Shown one piece after another: positions 26,368-35,053 of a stretch of DNA of 64,000 nt. The stretch lies in assembly GCF_001425865.1 (NCBI RefSeq), contig NZ_LMDS01000004.1, positions 1,927,355-1,991,354 of the forward strand, in the 5' to 3' direction. How positions within the stretch are numbered: the stretch's first letter is position 1; each line of letters opens with the position of its first letter. A model generated the notes under the pieces. That model did no database searches. It had not been told where the DNA came from and saw only the letters and a program-made list of their open reading frames with translations. This DNA is from Rhizobacter sp. Root404 (GTDB lineage: Bacteria; Pseudomonadota; Gammaproteobacteria; Burkholderiales; Burkholderiaceae_C). The position numbers and the translations under genes were made by a program.

Positions 26368-27285
26368 ATGGCCGCCGCTCAAACCATGACCACCACCTCC
26401 CGCTTCAACACCCTGCTGCTGCGCGAATGGATGCAGCACCACCGCGGCTGGCTCGCGCTGATGCTCGCGCCGCCGCTGATCCTGCTGCTCGTCGTGCCGT
26501 TCGGCACAGTCGAGTTCGGCCCCGGCGAGCTCGGCCCGCTGCCGGCGGTCGGCATGATGCTCGCGGCGATGTTCGGCGTGCCGGCGCTGGTGCTCGGCAT
26601 CACCGCGATCGCGCTGCTCTTCCAGACGCCGGGGCTGGCGCGGCGCGACCGCCAGGACCGCTCGATCGAGTTCTGGCTGTCCCTGCCGACGAGTCACAGC
26701 GCCAGCGTCGCGGCGCCGCTGCTGATGCACCTGGTCGTGGTGCCGCTGCTGGCGCTCGCGATCGGGGCCGCGTTCAGCTACGCGATCGGCTTCGCGCTGC
26801 TCTGGAAGGTGTTCGGCAGCGCGCAGGCGCTGGCGCTGCCGTGGGGGACGCTGCTCGCCGTCGGCCTCACCGGCCTGCTGCGCGGCCTGCTCGGCGTGCT
26901 GCTGGCGCTGTTCTGGCTGATGCCGCTGCTGCTCGCGACGATGGCCGCCTCGGCCTGGCTCAAGCGCTGGGGCATGCCGGTGCTGGCGCTGGTGCTGGCG
27001 CTCGGTCACAAGCTGCTGGCGACGCTGTACGGCATCACGATCGTCGGCGACACGCTCAGCGCGCTCGGCCGTCAGGCCGGCCTAGCGATGCTGCACGGCA
27101 AGCCGCCGACGCCCCGCGGCAGCGCCGAGGCGGCGATCGCCTGGATGGCCGAGGCGCCGCGGTGGTTCGCCGCCGACGCGCTCGACGCGCTGCATGAACT
27201 GGCCCAGCCGCTGGCGTTGTTCGCGCTCGCCGCCAGTGCCGCGTGCTTCGCGCTGCTGGTGCTGCGGCGCAGCCGCAGCGGCTGA
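26368..27285 (+). CDS. ABC transporter permease
   Basis: A 305-residue membrane protein with about six hydrophobic segments, beginning with an ABC-2-like N-terminus (FNTLLLREWMQHHRGWLALMLAPPLILLLVV). It starts directly after the ATPase stop codon. The second start, MTTTSRFNTLLLREW, eight codons downstream, is also possible. With the GntR regulator and the ATPase it forms a three-gene operon. The cargo cannot be inferred. Confidence 0.85.
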   Translation: MAAAQTMTTTSRFNTLLLREWMQHHRGWLALMLAPPLILLLVVPFGTVEFGPGELGPLPAVGMMLAAMFGVPALVLGITAIALLFQTPGLARRDRQDRSIEFWLSLPTSHSASVAAPLLMHLVVVPLLALAIGAAFSYAIGFALLWKVFGSAQALALPWGTLLAVGLTGLLRGLLGVLLALFWLMPLLLATMAASAWLKRWGMPVLALVLALGHKLLATLYGITIVGDTLSALGRQAGLAMLHGKPPTPRGSAEAAIAWMAEAPRWFAADALDALHELAQPLALFALAASAACFALLVLRRSRSG

Positions 27286-27312
27286 GCCCGGGCGACGCGG
27301 CCGGGCCGTCGC

Positions 27313-28788
27313 TCAGGGGCAGGCGGCCATCACCTGCGCAACGGCCGCGGTGAGCTTCTTGCCGTAGGGCACGTGCAGGAACTCGTTCGGGCCGTGCGCG
27401 TTGCTCTTCGGGCCGAGCACCCCGCAGACCATCATCTGGGCGGCCGGGAAGCTCTTCTGCAGCATGCTCATCAACGGGATCGTGCCGCCCTGCCCGATGT
27501 AGCCGCACGGCGCGCCGTAGTGCGCCTGCGAGGCCGTGTTCAGCGCGCTCTCGAGCCACGGCGCGAGGCTGGGGGCGTTCCAGCCGGTCGCGCCGAACGC
27601 GCCGGCGCGGCCATCGGGCGAGAACGTGACCTTGGCGTTGTACGGCGCGTTGTCCTCGAGCAGCGCCTTCAGCTTCAGCGCGGCCTCGTTGCCGTCGATC
27701 AGCGGCGGCAGGCGCAGGCTGAGCTTGAAAGCGGTGTAGGGGCGCAGCACGTTGCCGGCATTCTTCAGTTCCGGGAAGCCGTCGGCGCCGGTCACGCTCA
27801 GCGTCGGCTTCCAGGTGCGGTTCAGCAGCGCCTGGGTCGGGTCGGTCGTGGTCGGCAGCGCGACCGTGCCGTCGGCGCCGCAGGCCCACGGGAAGCGCTT
27901 CCAGACCCCGTCGCCGAGGATCGCCGCGGTCGTGCGGGTCTGTTCGATGCGGTCGGCCGGGATCTCGCAGTGGAAGCTTTGCGGCAGCAGGTCGCCCGTC
28001 TTGCTGTCTTCGAGCCGGTCGAGCACCTGGCGCAGGATGCGGAAGCTCGACGGCACCAGCCCGCTGGAATCGCCCGAGTGCACCCCTTCGGTCAGGATCT
28101 CGACCTTCAGCACGCCGCTGACCATGCCGCGCAGGTTGGTGGTGAGCCAGAGCTGGTCGTAGTTGCCGGCGCCGCTGTCGAGGCAGACGACCAGGCTGAC
28201 GTTGCCGAGGCGCGGCTTGAGCGCGTCGATGTAGGCCGGCAGGTCGAACGAGCCGCTTTCCTCGCAGCTCTCGATGATGCCGACGCAGCGCGGCCGCGGG
28301 ATGCCCTGCTTGTCGAGCGCCATGATCGCGGTGAGCGAGGCATAGACCGCGTAGCCGTCGTCGGCGCCACCGCGGCCATAGAGCAGGCCGTTCTCGTATT
28401 TGGGCGTCCACGGACCCAGGTCGTTGCGCCAGCCGTTGAACTCGGGTTGCTTGTCGAGGTGGCCGTACAGGCAGATCGTGTCGGTGCTGCCGGCCTTGGT
28501 GGCCGGCACCTCGAAGAAGATCACCGGCGTGCGGCCTTCGATGCGCACCACCTCGAGCTTCAGCCCCGCCACGTTCTTGCTCTCGACCCAGGCCGCGGCG
28601 TCGCGTATCACCTTCTCGATGTGGCCGTTCGCGGCCCAGTCGGCATCGAACATCGGGCTCTTGGCCGGGATCGCGATGTAGTCGGTGATCTTCGGGACGA
28701 TCTCCTCGTCCCACATCCGGCTCGCGTACTGGGCGATGGCGTCGGCTTCGTCGGGCTGCACGGGCAGCAGGGGGTCGCGTGCGTTCAT
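27313..28788 (-). CDS. M20-family metallopeptidase (dipeptidase-like)
   Basis: A 491-residue zinc peptidase of the M20 family. Metal ligands lie in LYGHLDKQP (H and catalytic D), YGRGGADDGYAVYA (D), ESCEESGS (EE), a CLDSGAG segment and the C-terminal KSNAHGPNEF (H). The size and motifs fit the M20 dipeptidase/carnosinase-like group. There is no signal peptide, so it should be cytoplasmic. It is followed on the same strand by nothing related; the alpha/beta hydrolase gene is 20 bp upstream and may share the transcript. Confidence 0.9.
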   Translation of the reverse strand: MNARDPLLPVQPDEADAIAQYASRMWDEEIVPKITDYIAIPAKSPMFDADWAANGHIEKVIRDAAAWVESKNVAGLKLEVVRIEGRTPVIFFEVPATKAGSTDTICLYGHLDKQPEFNGWRNDLGPWTPKYENGLLYGRGGADDGYAVYASLTAIMALDKQGIPRPRCVGIIESCEESGSFDLPAYIDALKPRLGNVSLVVCLDSGAGNYDQLWLTTNLRGMVSGVLKVEILTEGVHSGDSSGLVPSSFRILRQVLDRLEDSKTGDLLPQSFHCEIPADRIEQTRTTAAILGDGVWKRFPWACGADGTVALPTTTDPTQALLNRTWKPTLSVTGADGFPELKNAGNVLRPYTAFKLSLRLPPLIDGNEAALKLKALLEDNAPYNAKVTFSPDGRAGAFGATGWNAPSLAPWLESALNTASQAHYGAPCGYIGQGGTIPLMSMLQKSFPAAQMMVCGVLGPKSNAHGPNEFLHVPYGKKLTAAVAQVMAACP

Positions 28789-28808
28789 GGCGTCGTTCTC
28801 CTCAACGG

Positions 28809-29663
28809 TCAGTGGCCAGTGTAGGGCGCCGTGCCCAGCCACGCCGTCAGCGCGGCCAACACCTCGGCCTGCTCGGGCTCGTTGAACAGTTCGTGGTACA
28901 GCGCGGGGAAAGCCCGCACCGTGACGACCGATGCGGGCGCCGCCGCCGCGAACGCGGCACTGCCGGCGGGCACGACGCAGCGGTCGGCGCCGGCGTAAAG
29001 CAGCAGGGTCGGCAGGCGCCACTGCGCCGCATGCGCGCGCACGAACGCGCCGGCGTCGGCCATGAAGCTCACCAGCTTCGCCGATACACGGTCATGCACC
29101 AGCGGGTCGTCGATGTAGGCCGCCACCACGGCCGGGTCGCGCGAGACCCAGTCCGGCTCCAGACCGTTGCCGATCGCGAAGTTCGGCGCCAGGCGGCGGA
29201 GCACGGCCAGCAGCGCCTGCTGCGCGCCGCCGAGGCCGATGTCCAGCGCCGGCGACGACAGCACCAGCGCATCGACCGCACGGTGCCACCGCGGCGGCTT
29301 CGGTTCGAGCCCGGCCGCGACCATGCGCGCCGCGATTGCGCCGCCCATGCTGTGCCCGAGCAGCACCAGCGGGCCCGGGCGCGCCGCGCGCACCGCGTCG
29401 ATCACGCGCGCCAGATCGCGCAGCAGGTCGTCGGGGTGGTGCAGCCGGCCGCGCGGGCCGTCGCTGTCGCCGTGCCCGCGGTGGTCGTAGGCGACGACAT
29501 GATGGCCGTGATTCACCAGCTGCGCCGCGACGTGCGCATAGCGGCCGGCGTGCTCGCCGAGGCCGTGCACGATCAGCACCGTGCTGCGCGCGTCGGTGGC
29601 CGGCCACTCGCAGGTGCGAAGGGTCAGGCCATCGGCCGTGGTCAGGGTCGTCGGCATCGGCAT
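28809..29663 (-). CDS. Alpha/beta hydrolase, monoacylglycerol lipase/lysophospholipase-like
   Basis: A 284-residue hydrolase. The oxyanion region is VLIVHGLGEHAGRY, the nucleophile serine is in LLGHSMGGAIA, the acid in YAGADRCVVP and the histidine in ALYHELFNEPE. The HGLGEHAGRYAHVA and YDHRGHGDSDGPRG signatures match monoacylglycerol lipases and PldB-like lysophospholipases. No signal peptide is seen. It is divergent from the enoyl-CoA hydratase-like gene at 29714, with 50 bp between starts. Confidence 0.88.
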   Translation of the reverse strand: MPMPTTLTTADGLTLRTCEWPATDARSTVLIVHGLGEHAGRYAHVAAQLVNHGHHVVAYDHRGHGDSDGPRGRLHHPDDLLRDLARVIDAVRAARPGPLVLLGHSMGGAIAARMVAAGLEPKPPRWHRAVDALVLSSPALDIGLGGAQQALLAVLRRLAPNFAIGNGLEPDWVSRDPAVVAAYIDDPLVHDRVSAKLVSFMADAGAFVRAHAAQWRLPTLLLYAGADRCVVPAGSAAFAAAAPASVVTVRAFPALYHELFNEPEQAEVLAALTAWLGTAPYTGH

Positions 29664-29713
29664 GGGCGGCAGTGTAGGCTGCCGGTTTCGCGCGCCGCAT
29701 CCACAGGAACACC

Positions 29714-30538
29714 ATGAGCAACGACTTCTTTTCGCTGGCCGTCGACAACGGCATCGCCCACCTGCAATTGAACCGCCCGGAACGCCTGAACACGATGGCG
29801 CCGCCGTTCTTCCCGCTGCTGCGCGACGCGGTGCGCGGGCTGCAGACCACCGGCGACACGCGCGTGCTGGTGATCTCGTCGACCGGCAAGCACTTCTGCG
29901 CCGGCATGGCGCTGGACGTGTTCGGCGCCGACGACGCGATGTTCGTCACCGCCACCGCGCGGGCGCGGCTGGCGTTCCAGGAGACGCTGCGCGAACTGAT
30001 CGACTGCTTCAGCGCGATCGACGAGGCACGCTTCCCGGTCGTCTGCGCGGTCCAGGGCGGCTGCGTCGGCGGCGCGCTCGACCTAGCGACCGCCTGCGAC
30101 ATCCGCGTCTGCAGCGCCGACGCGTTCTTCACGGTGCAGGAGATCCACATCGGCATGATGGCCGACCTGGGCGTGCTGCAGCGCCTGGCCAAGATCGTGC
30201 CGCCCGGCATGGCGCGCGAGATGGCCTACACCGGCGACCGGGTCGGCGCCGAGCGCGCGCTCGCGGTCGGCCTGGTCAACGCGGTGCTGCCGGATGCCGA
30301 CGCAGCGCTCGCCCACGCGATGACGCTCGCACGCGCCATCGCCGCCAAGTCACCCCTGGCGATCACCGGCAGCAAGCTGGCGCTGAACCACGCCCGCGAT
30401 CACGGCACAGCCGCGAGCCTGGCGCAGATGACGCTGCTGCAGAGCGCGATCTTCGACACCGACGAGATGGCGGTCGCGATCGCGGCCTGGAAGACCAAGG
30501 CCACGCCGGAGTTCGCGGCGCTTTCATCGACGCGCTGA
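29714..30538 (+). CDS. Enoyl-CoA hydratase/isomerase family, dienoyl-CoA isomerase-like
   Basis: A 274-residue crotonase-fold enzyme. The oxyanion-hole segments are GKHFCAGMALDVF and VQGGCVGGALDLATACDIR. Three acidic residues match delta3,5-delta2,4-dienoyl-CoA isomerase: D123, E143 and D151, with the same spacing (20 and 8 residues) and context (FFTVQEIHIGMMADLGVLQRL) as in the mammalian enzyme. This makes dienoyl-CoA isomerase, used in oxidation of odd-position unsaturated fatty acids, the best guess over a plain hydratase. It stands alone between two minus-strand genes. Confidence 0.85.
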   Translation: MSNDFFSLAVDNGIAHLQLNRPERLNTMAPPFFPLLRDAVRGLQTTGDTRVLVISSTGKHFCAGMALDVFGADDAMFVTATARARLAFQETLRELIDCFSAIDEARFPVVCAVQGGCVGGALDLATACDIRVCSADAFFTVQEIHIGMMADLGVLQRLAKIVPPGMAREMAYTGDRVGAERALAVGLVNAVLPDADAALAHAMTLARAIAAKSPLAITGSKLALNHARDHGTAASLAQMTLLQSAIFDTDEMAVAIAAWKTKATPEFAALSSTR

Positions 30539-30551
30539 GCCGCGTCACCGG

Positions 30552-31607
30552 TCAGCGGCTGCTGCCGGGCGGCGTGCCGGCGAGCTGCTGGCGCCGCGCG
30601 CCGCCCTGGCGCTCCAGCATCCAGCCCGGGTACTCGGCCGGCAGCGCGCTGACGGCGTCGATGGCGGCCAGCTCGTCGGTCGACAGCGCCACGCGCGTCG
30701 CGGCGATGTTGTCGGCCAGCTGGTCGGGCCGCTTGGCGCCGACGATCACGCTGGTCACTTGCGGCTGCTGCAGCAGCCACGCCAGCGCGATCTGCGCAAC
30801 TGAGACGCCCTTCGCGTCGGCGATGACGCGCATCGCGTCGACGCAGTCCCACGCGCGCTCGCGATTCACCGGCGGGAAGTCGAACTGCGTGCGCCGGCTG
30901 CCGGCCTCGCCTTGCTGGTCGCGGCCGTACTTGCCGCTGAGCAGCCCGCCGGCCAGCGGGCTCCAGACCATCAGGCCGACGCCTTCACTCTCGAGCATCG
31001 GCACCAGCTCGCGCTCCAGGTCGCGCCCGGCCACCGTGTAGTACGCCTGCAGCGACTCGAAGCGCGCCAGGCCGTGGCGCTCGGCGATGCCCAGCGCCTT
31101 GACGATCTGCCACGCCGCCCAGTTCGAGACGCCGACGTAACGCACGTGGCCATGCCGCACCAGCTGGTCGAGCGCGCGCACCGTTTCCTCGATCGGCGTG
31201 GCCGGGTCGAAGCCGTGGATCTGGTACAGGTCGATGTGGTCGAGCTGCAGCCGCTTCAGGCTCGCCTTGATGCCGTCGGCGATGTGGCCGCGCGAGGCGC
31301 CGCGCATGTTCGGCCCCGGCCCGGTCTCGCCGAACACCTTGGTCGCGACGACGACGCTGTCGCGCACGACCTTCAGGTTCTTCAGTGCCTGGCCGGTGAT
31401 CTGCTCGGAGACGCCGCCCGAATACACGTCCGCGGTGTCGATGAAGTTGATGCCGGCATCGAGCGCGGCGCCGACCAGGCGTTCGGCATCGGCCTGCTGC
31501 AGGTCGCCGATCTTGCCCCAGATGCCGTCGCTGCCGCCGAAGGTCATGGTGCCCAGGCAGAGCTCGGACACGAACAGGCCGGTGCGGCCGAGAGGATGGT
31601 GGCGCAT
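30552..31607 (-). CDS. Aldo/keto reductase
   Basis: A 351-residue NADPH-dependent oxidoreductase of the aldo/keto reductase family. The catalytic tetrad is visible: Asp and Tyr in INFIDTADVYSGG, Lys in VVVATKVFG and His in LYQIHGFDP. The cofactor-binding C-terminal segment is SVIVGAKRPDQLADN. The physiological carbonyl substrate cannot be told from sequence. It lies 33 bp downstream of the ferritin-like/CDGSH fusion gene on the same strand, so the two may be co-transcribed. Confidence 0.9.
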   Translation of the reverse strand: MRHHPLGRTGLFVSELCLGTMTFGGSDGIWGKIGDLQQADAERLVGAALDAGINFIDTADVYSGGVSEQITGQALKNLKVVRDSVVVATKVFGETGPGPNMRGASRGHIADGIKASLKRLQLDHIDLYQIHGFDPATPIEETVRALDQLVRHGHVRYVGVSNWAAWQIVKALGIAERHGLARFESLQAYYTVAGRDLERELVPMLESEGVGLMVWSPLAGGLLSGKYGRDQQGEAGSRRTQFDFPPVNRERAWDCVDAMRVIADAKGVSVAQIALAWLLQQPQVTSVIVGAKRPDQLADNIAATRVALSTDELAAIDAVSALPAEYPGWMLERQGGARRQQLAGTPPGSSR

Positions 31608-31640
31608 GGTTTGGGACTCCGTTAAGGGATGGGGACGCGC

Positions 31641-33626
31641 TCAGGCGCCGTCGGCGACGAAGCCAGTGCGGCCGTGCGAGCCGTCGCAGAACGGCTTGTT
31701 CTGCGACTGGCCGCAGCGGCACAGCCAGGTGGTGGTGACGCGGTCGACCGTGCGACCGGTGCCCGAGCAGATTTCGAGGTTGCCCTTCACCTCGAGCGGG
31801 CCGTTGCGCGTGGGCGTGACCTCGAGCGGGCCGTTGCGCACCGCGAGCGGCTGCGACTCGCGCGTCGCCGGCTCGCCGCTCGCCTTGAAGCCCGCCGCGT
31901 TGTGCGAGCCGTCGCAGAACGGCTTGTTGGCGGACGCGCCGCAGCGGCACAGCGTCGCACGGAACGTGGACCCGGTGGCGTTCTCGTGGCCGACCAGGTG
32001 CATCTCGGCCATCACCGCGAGCGGGCCGTTCTCTCGCACGCGCAGCGCGTTGACGCGCGGCGCGGCCTCGTTCGGGCCGCCGTCGAGCCGGTCGTAGGTG
32101 ATCGCGCCGGATGGACAGTTGGCGGCGACGATCGCGATCCGCTCCGGCGTGGCCTTGTCGGGGAACAACCAGTCTCCCGGCGTGTTCGCGAGGAACACCT
32201 CGGGCTCGCCGAGCACGCACATCCGCGCGTGGATGCAGCGCTGCGTGTCGAAGCGCAGCAGCACGTCGCGGCCGCGCGCCTCGTCGGGGGCCTTGGGGGC
32301 GGGCGCGGCGGCCGGTGTGGCGTCCATCGGGTTCTCCTTCGCTGCGGGCTCGGCCGGCGGCACAGCGCCTCCAGGCCAGCGGCGATCATGTTCCGCCGAC
32401 CAGTGGTCGGAGAAGCGCTGCAGGGTCTTTGCATGGCCGGCCAGCGACGGCAACTGGGCCGCGAGCGTCGCGAACCGGTCGGCGACGCAGCCGAAACGCT
32501 CTGCCAGCAGCAGCGTCGCGGTCTCGGGCGACAGGAACGCGAGCACGGTGCGCGAGGCGGTGAACGTCAGCCCGGCATTCGCGCCCGGGTGGCGCCCGGG
32601 GTTCGCCGGCAGCCCGCTCAGCAGCGCGCCGACCTCGGCCAGCGTGTGCATCAGCGCCAGCGTCTGGTCGCAGATCGCCTGGCGGCGCGCGATCGCCGCG
32701 GGGCCGCTGGGCACCACGTCGGACAGCGCGGTCAGCAGCCGCAGCATGAGCTCGTAGCAGACGTTGCCGGCGTCGAGCAGCGTCGCCGCCGGCTCGGCGA
32801 CGACCTGCACCCGCGTGGCCGGGTCCACCGGATCGCGCAGCACCGGGTTGCGCGCCGCCGCACGCGCCGGCACGAAGCCCGGCCGCGCGCGCGTCAGCGC
32901 CTCCCACTCGCGGCGGATCGCGCGAAAGCGCGCGTAGTGCGAGCCGGCCTTCTCGTCGCGCGAGCCTTCGCCCTGGTGGCGGATGAATTCGAGCGCCTCG
33001 TGCGCTTCGGCCAGGCTGCCGATCGTCATGATGCCGGGCAGCCGGAAGTCGGCCGGGCCGAGCTGCGAGTCGCGCGGGCCGATGAACAGTGCCGGCTCAC
33101 CGAGGTGGCCGGCGATCAGGTCGCAGCTCTGCGCGATCGCCTCGTACAACTCGCCGACGGTCGCATAGTCGTCCGCCACCTGCATGAGCCGGCCAGCGGG
33201 CGCGTGGCGCTCGTAGGGCGTCTTCTCGTAGCGCGCGCCGTCGCGTTCGGCCACGTCGGCGGGGCGTTCGAGGTAGACGAAGTGGTCGAGCGTGGCCGCG
33301 TCCAGCGGCGCCAGCTCGACCGCCACGTCCGCCGGGAACAGCCCCGGCGCGATCGGGAAGTTGAAGCGCCGGTAGTGCGGGCGTGCGCCGACCGCGATCG
33401 CGAGGTTGTTGGCGAGCACGAGGTGCAGCATCTCGTCGGTCGCGATCGCGATGATCTCGCGGCGCCAGCGCTGTACCGCCTCGAGCTCGTGCGGCTGCAG
33501 GTCCTCGTCGACCGACTGCTTCAGCGAGAACGCGGCATAGAGATACGTGCACATCAGGCAGTGCTCGATCTCGGCCGCCTCGGCGAGCAGCCCGACCAGT
33601 TGGGCGCGGTGCGTCGCCGGGCGCAT
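31641..33626 (-). CDS. Fusion of ferritin-like (VioB-type) domain, mono-cluster Fe-S domain and two CDGSH domains
   Basis: A 661-residue protein. Residues 1-250 form a VioB/iminophenyl-pyruvate dimer synthase-type ferritin-like domain, with likely iron ligands in EAAEIEHCLMCTYLYAAFSLK and ATDEMLHLVLANN; a helical region follows to about 420. From M434 comes a divergent 4Fe-4S-type domain (C464, C470, C504), then two CDGSH motifs: C560/C562/C571/H575 and C636/C638/C647/H651. A 10-codon duplication (RNGPLEV twice, 597-613) separates the CDGSH units. An internal ATG at codon 434 has its own strong ribosome binding site, so a separate Fe-S protein may also be made. An oxidative-stress or iron role is inference. 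Confidence 0.85.
   Translation of the reverse strand: MRPATHRAQLVGLLAEAAEIEHCLMCTYLYAAFSLKQSVDEDLQPHELEAVQRWRREIIAIATDEMLHLVLANNLAIAVGARPHYRRFNFPIAPGLFPADVAVELAPLDAATLDHFVYLERPADVAERDGARYEKTPYERHAPAGRLMQVADDYATVGELYEAIAQSCDLIAGHLGEPALFIGPRDSQLGPADFRLPGIMTIGSLAEAHEALEFIRHQGEGSRDEKAGSHYARFRAIRREWEALTRARPGFVPARAAARNPVLRDPVDPATRVQVVAEPAATLLDAGNVCYELMLRLLTALSDVVPSGPAAIARRQAICDQTLALMHTLAEVGALLSGLPANPGRHPGANAGLTFTASRTVLAFLSPETATLLLAERFGCVADRFATLAAQLPSLAGHAKTLQRFSDHWSAEHDRRWPGGAVPPAEPAAKENPMDATPAAAPAPKAPDEARGRDVLLRFDTQRCIHARMCVLGEPEVFLANTPGDWLFPDKATPERIAIVAANCPSGAITYDRLDGGPNEAAPRVNALRVRENGPLAVMAEMHLVGHENATGSTFRATLCRCGASANKPFCDGSHNAAGFKASGEPATRESQPLAVRNGPLEVTPTRNGPLEVKGNLEICSGTGRTVDRVTTTWLCRCGQSQNKPFCDGSHGRTGFVADGA
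32325..32339 (-). promoter_or_regulatory. Internal ribosome binding site and start inside the fusion gene
   Basis: AAGGAG (32334-32339 on the minus strand) is followed after 6 nt by an in-frame ATG (32325-32327), codon 434 of the fusion. Initiation here would yield a 228-residue protein holding only the Fe-S and two CDGSH domains. The site falls exactly at the domain boundary, in a low-complexity linker. Confidence 0.6.
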
Positions 33627-33628
33627 GG

Positions 33629-35053
33629 TCAGTTGGGCCGGGACGGTTCGGTCCAGCCGCCGCCGAGCACCTTGTAGAGCGTGACCAGGTTCTGCGCCTG
33701 CGCCGACTGCACCTGCACCGTCGCCTGCTGCGCCGCGAACAGCGTGCGCTGCGCGTCGAGCAGGTCGAAGTAGCTGGCCACGCCGTTGCGGTAGCGCAGG
33801 TCGGCGAGGTTGTAGCCGACCTGCGCCGCGTTCGCGACCGCGGCCTGCGCGCGCAGCTGCTCACCGAGCGTGGCGCGGCCGGCGAGCGAATCGGAGACCT
33901 CGCGGAACGCGGTCTGGATCGCCTTCTCGTACTGCGCGATCGCGATGTCCTTGTTGACCTTCGAGATCTGCAGGTTCGCCTGGTTGCGCCCGGCGTCGAA
34001 GATCGGCTGCAGCAGGCTCGCGCTGCCGGTCAGCGCCCAGCTGCCACCCTTGAACAGGCCCGACAGCTCGGTGCTCGCACTGCCGGCGTTCGCGGTCAGC
34101 GAGATGCGCGGAAAGAATGCCGCGCGCGCCGCGCCGATGTTGGCGTTGGCGGCCAGCAGTTGCTGCTCGGCGGCGAGCACGTCGGGCCGGCGCGTCAGCA
34201 GGTCGGACGGCAGGCCCGCGGGCAGATCGGTCACGCCCTGCTGCTGCGCGAGCGGCAGCGGCGCCGGCAGATCGGCCGGCAGCGGCTGACCCACCAGCAG
34301 CACCAGCGCGTTCTCGTCGAGCGCACGCTGGCGCTGCGTCTGCGCGAGCGTCGCCTTGGCGGTCTCGAGCAGCTGCTCGGCCTGGCGCAGGTCGATCTCG
34401 CTCGACGCGCCGTTGTCGAAGCGCAGCTTGGTCAGGCGGAACGAATCCTCGCGGGTCTTCAGCGCCTCGCGCGTGACGCGCAGCAGTTCCTCGTCGGCCA
34501 GCATGCCGATGTAGGTGGTCGCGACGCCGGCGACGAGCGCGATCTGCGTGGTCTTGCGGGCCTCCTCGGTGGCGAGGTATTGCGACAGCGCGGCCTGGCT
34601 CAGGCTGCGCACGCGGCCGAAGAAGTCGAGCTCGTAGCCGGTGACCTGCAGGCCGGCCGCGTAGACGTTGACGAGCCCGCCGTTGGTGCCGGCCTCGCGC
34701 GCGGCCGAGACGCCGGCGCCGAGCGTCGGCAACTGGTCCGCGCGGCGCACCTGGTAGGTCGCGCGCGCCTGCTCGATGTTCAGGATCGCGACGCGCAGGT
34801 CGCGGTTGTTCTGCAGCGCGAGTTCGATCAGGCGCTTCAGCCGCGGGTCGGCGAAGAAGCGCTGCCACTCGATGTCGGCCGCGGCCGGCACGCCCGGCGC
34901 ACCGGCCGGCGTCAGCTCGGGCGCGTAGATCGGTGCGACCGGCGCGGCAGGGCGCTCGTAGGCCGGGATGAAGCTCATGCAGCCGGCCGACAGCAGGGCC
35001 AGGGCGAGCGCGCAGAGCAGACCTGCGCGTTGAAGGTGTGGGTGTTTCATCAT
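33629..35053 (-). CDS. RND efflux outer-membrane lipoprotein (NodT/OprM family)
   Basis: A 474-residue outer-membrane channel with a lipoprotein signal (LLCALALALLSAGC, lipobox at SAGC) and two outer-membrane efflux protein repeats rich in heptad-like helices. It contains the family segments FFGRVRSLSQAALSQYLATEEARK, LLTRRPDVLAAEQQLLAANANIGAARAAFFPRI and DAQRTLFAAQQ. Its two adjacent ATGs (35053, 35050) overlap the stop of the RND pump gene. It is the third gene of the adaptor-pump-channel operon and should export drugs or solvents across the outer membrane. Confidence 0.93.
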   Translation of the reverse strand: MMKHPHLQRAGLLCALALALLSAGCMSFIPAYERPAAPVAPIYAPELTPAGAPGVPAAADIEWQRFFADPRLKRLIELALQNNRDLRVAILNIEQARATYQVRRADQLPTLGAGVSAAREAGTNGGLVNVYAAGLQVTGYELDFFGRVRSLSQAALSQYLATEEARKTTQIALVAGVATTYIGMLADEELLRVTREALKTREDSFRLTKLRFDNGASSEIDLRQAEQLLETAKATLAQTQRQRALDENALVLLVGQPLPADLPAPLPLAQQQGVTDLPAGLPSDLLTRRPDVLAAEQQLLAANANIGAARAAFFPRISLTANAGSASTELSGLFKGGSWALTGSASLLQPIFDAGRNQANLQISKVNKDIAIAQYEKAIQTAFREVSDSLAGRATLGEQLRAQAAVANAAQVGYNLADLRYRNGVASYFDLLDAQRTLFAAQQATVQVQSAQAQNLVTLYKVLGGGWTEPSRPN

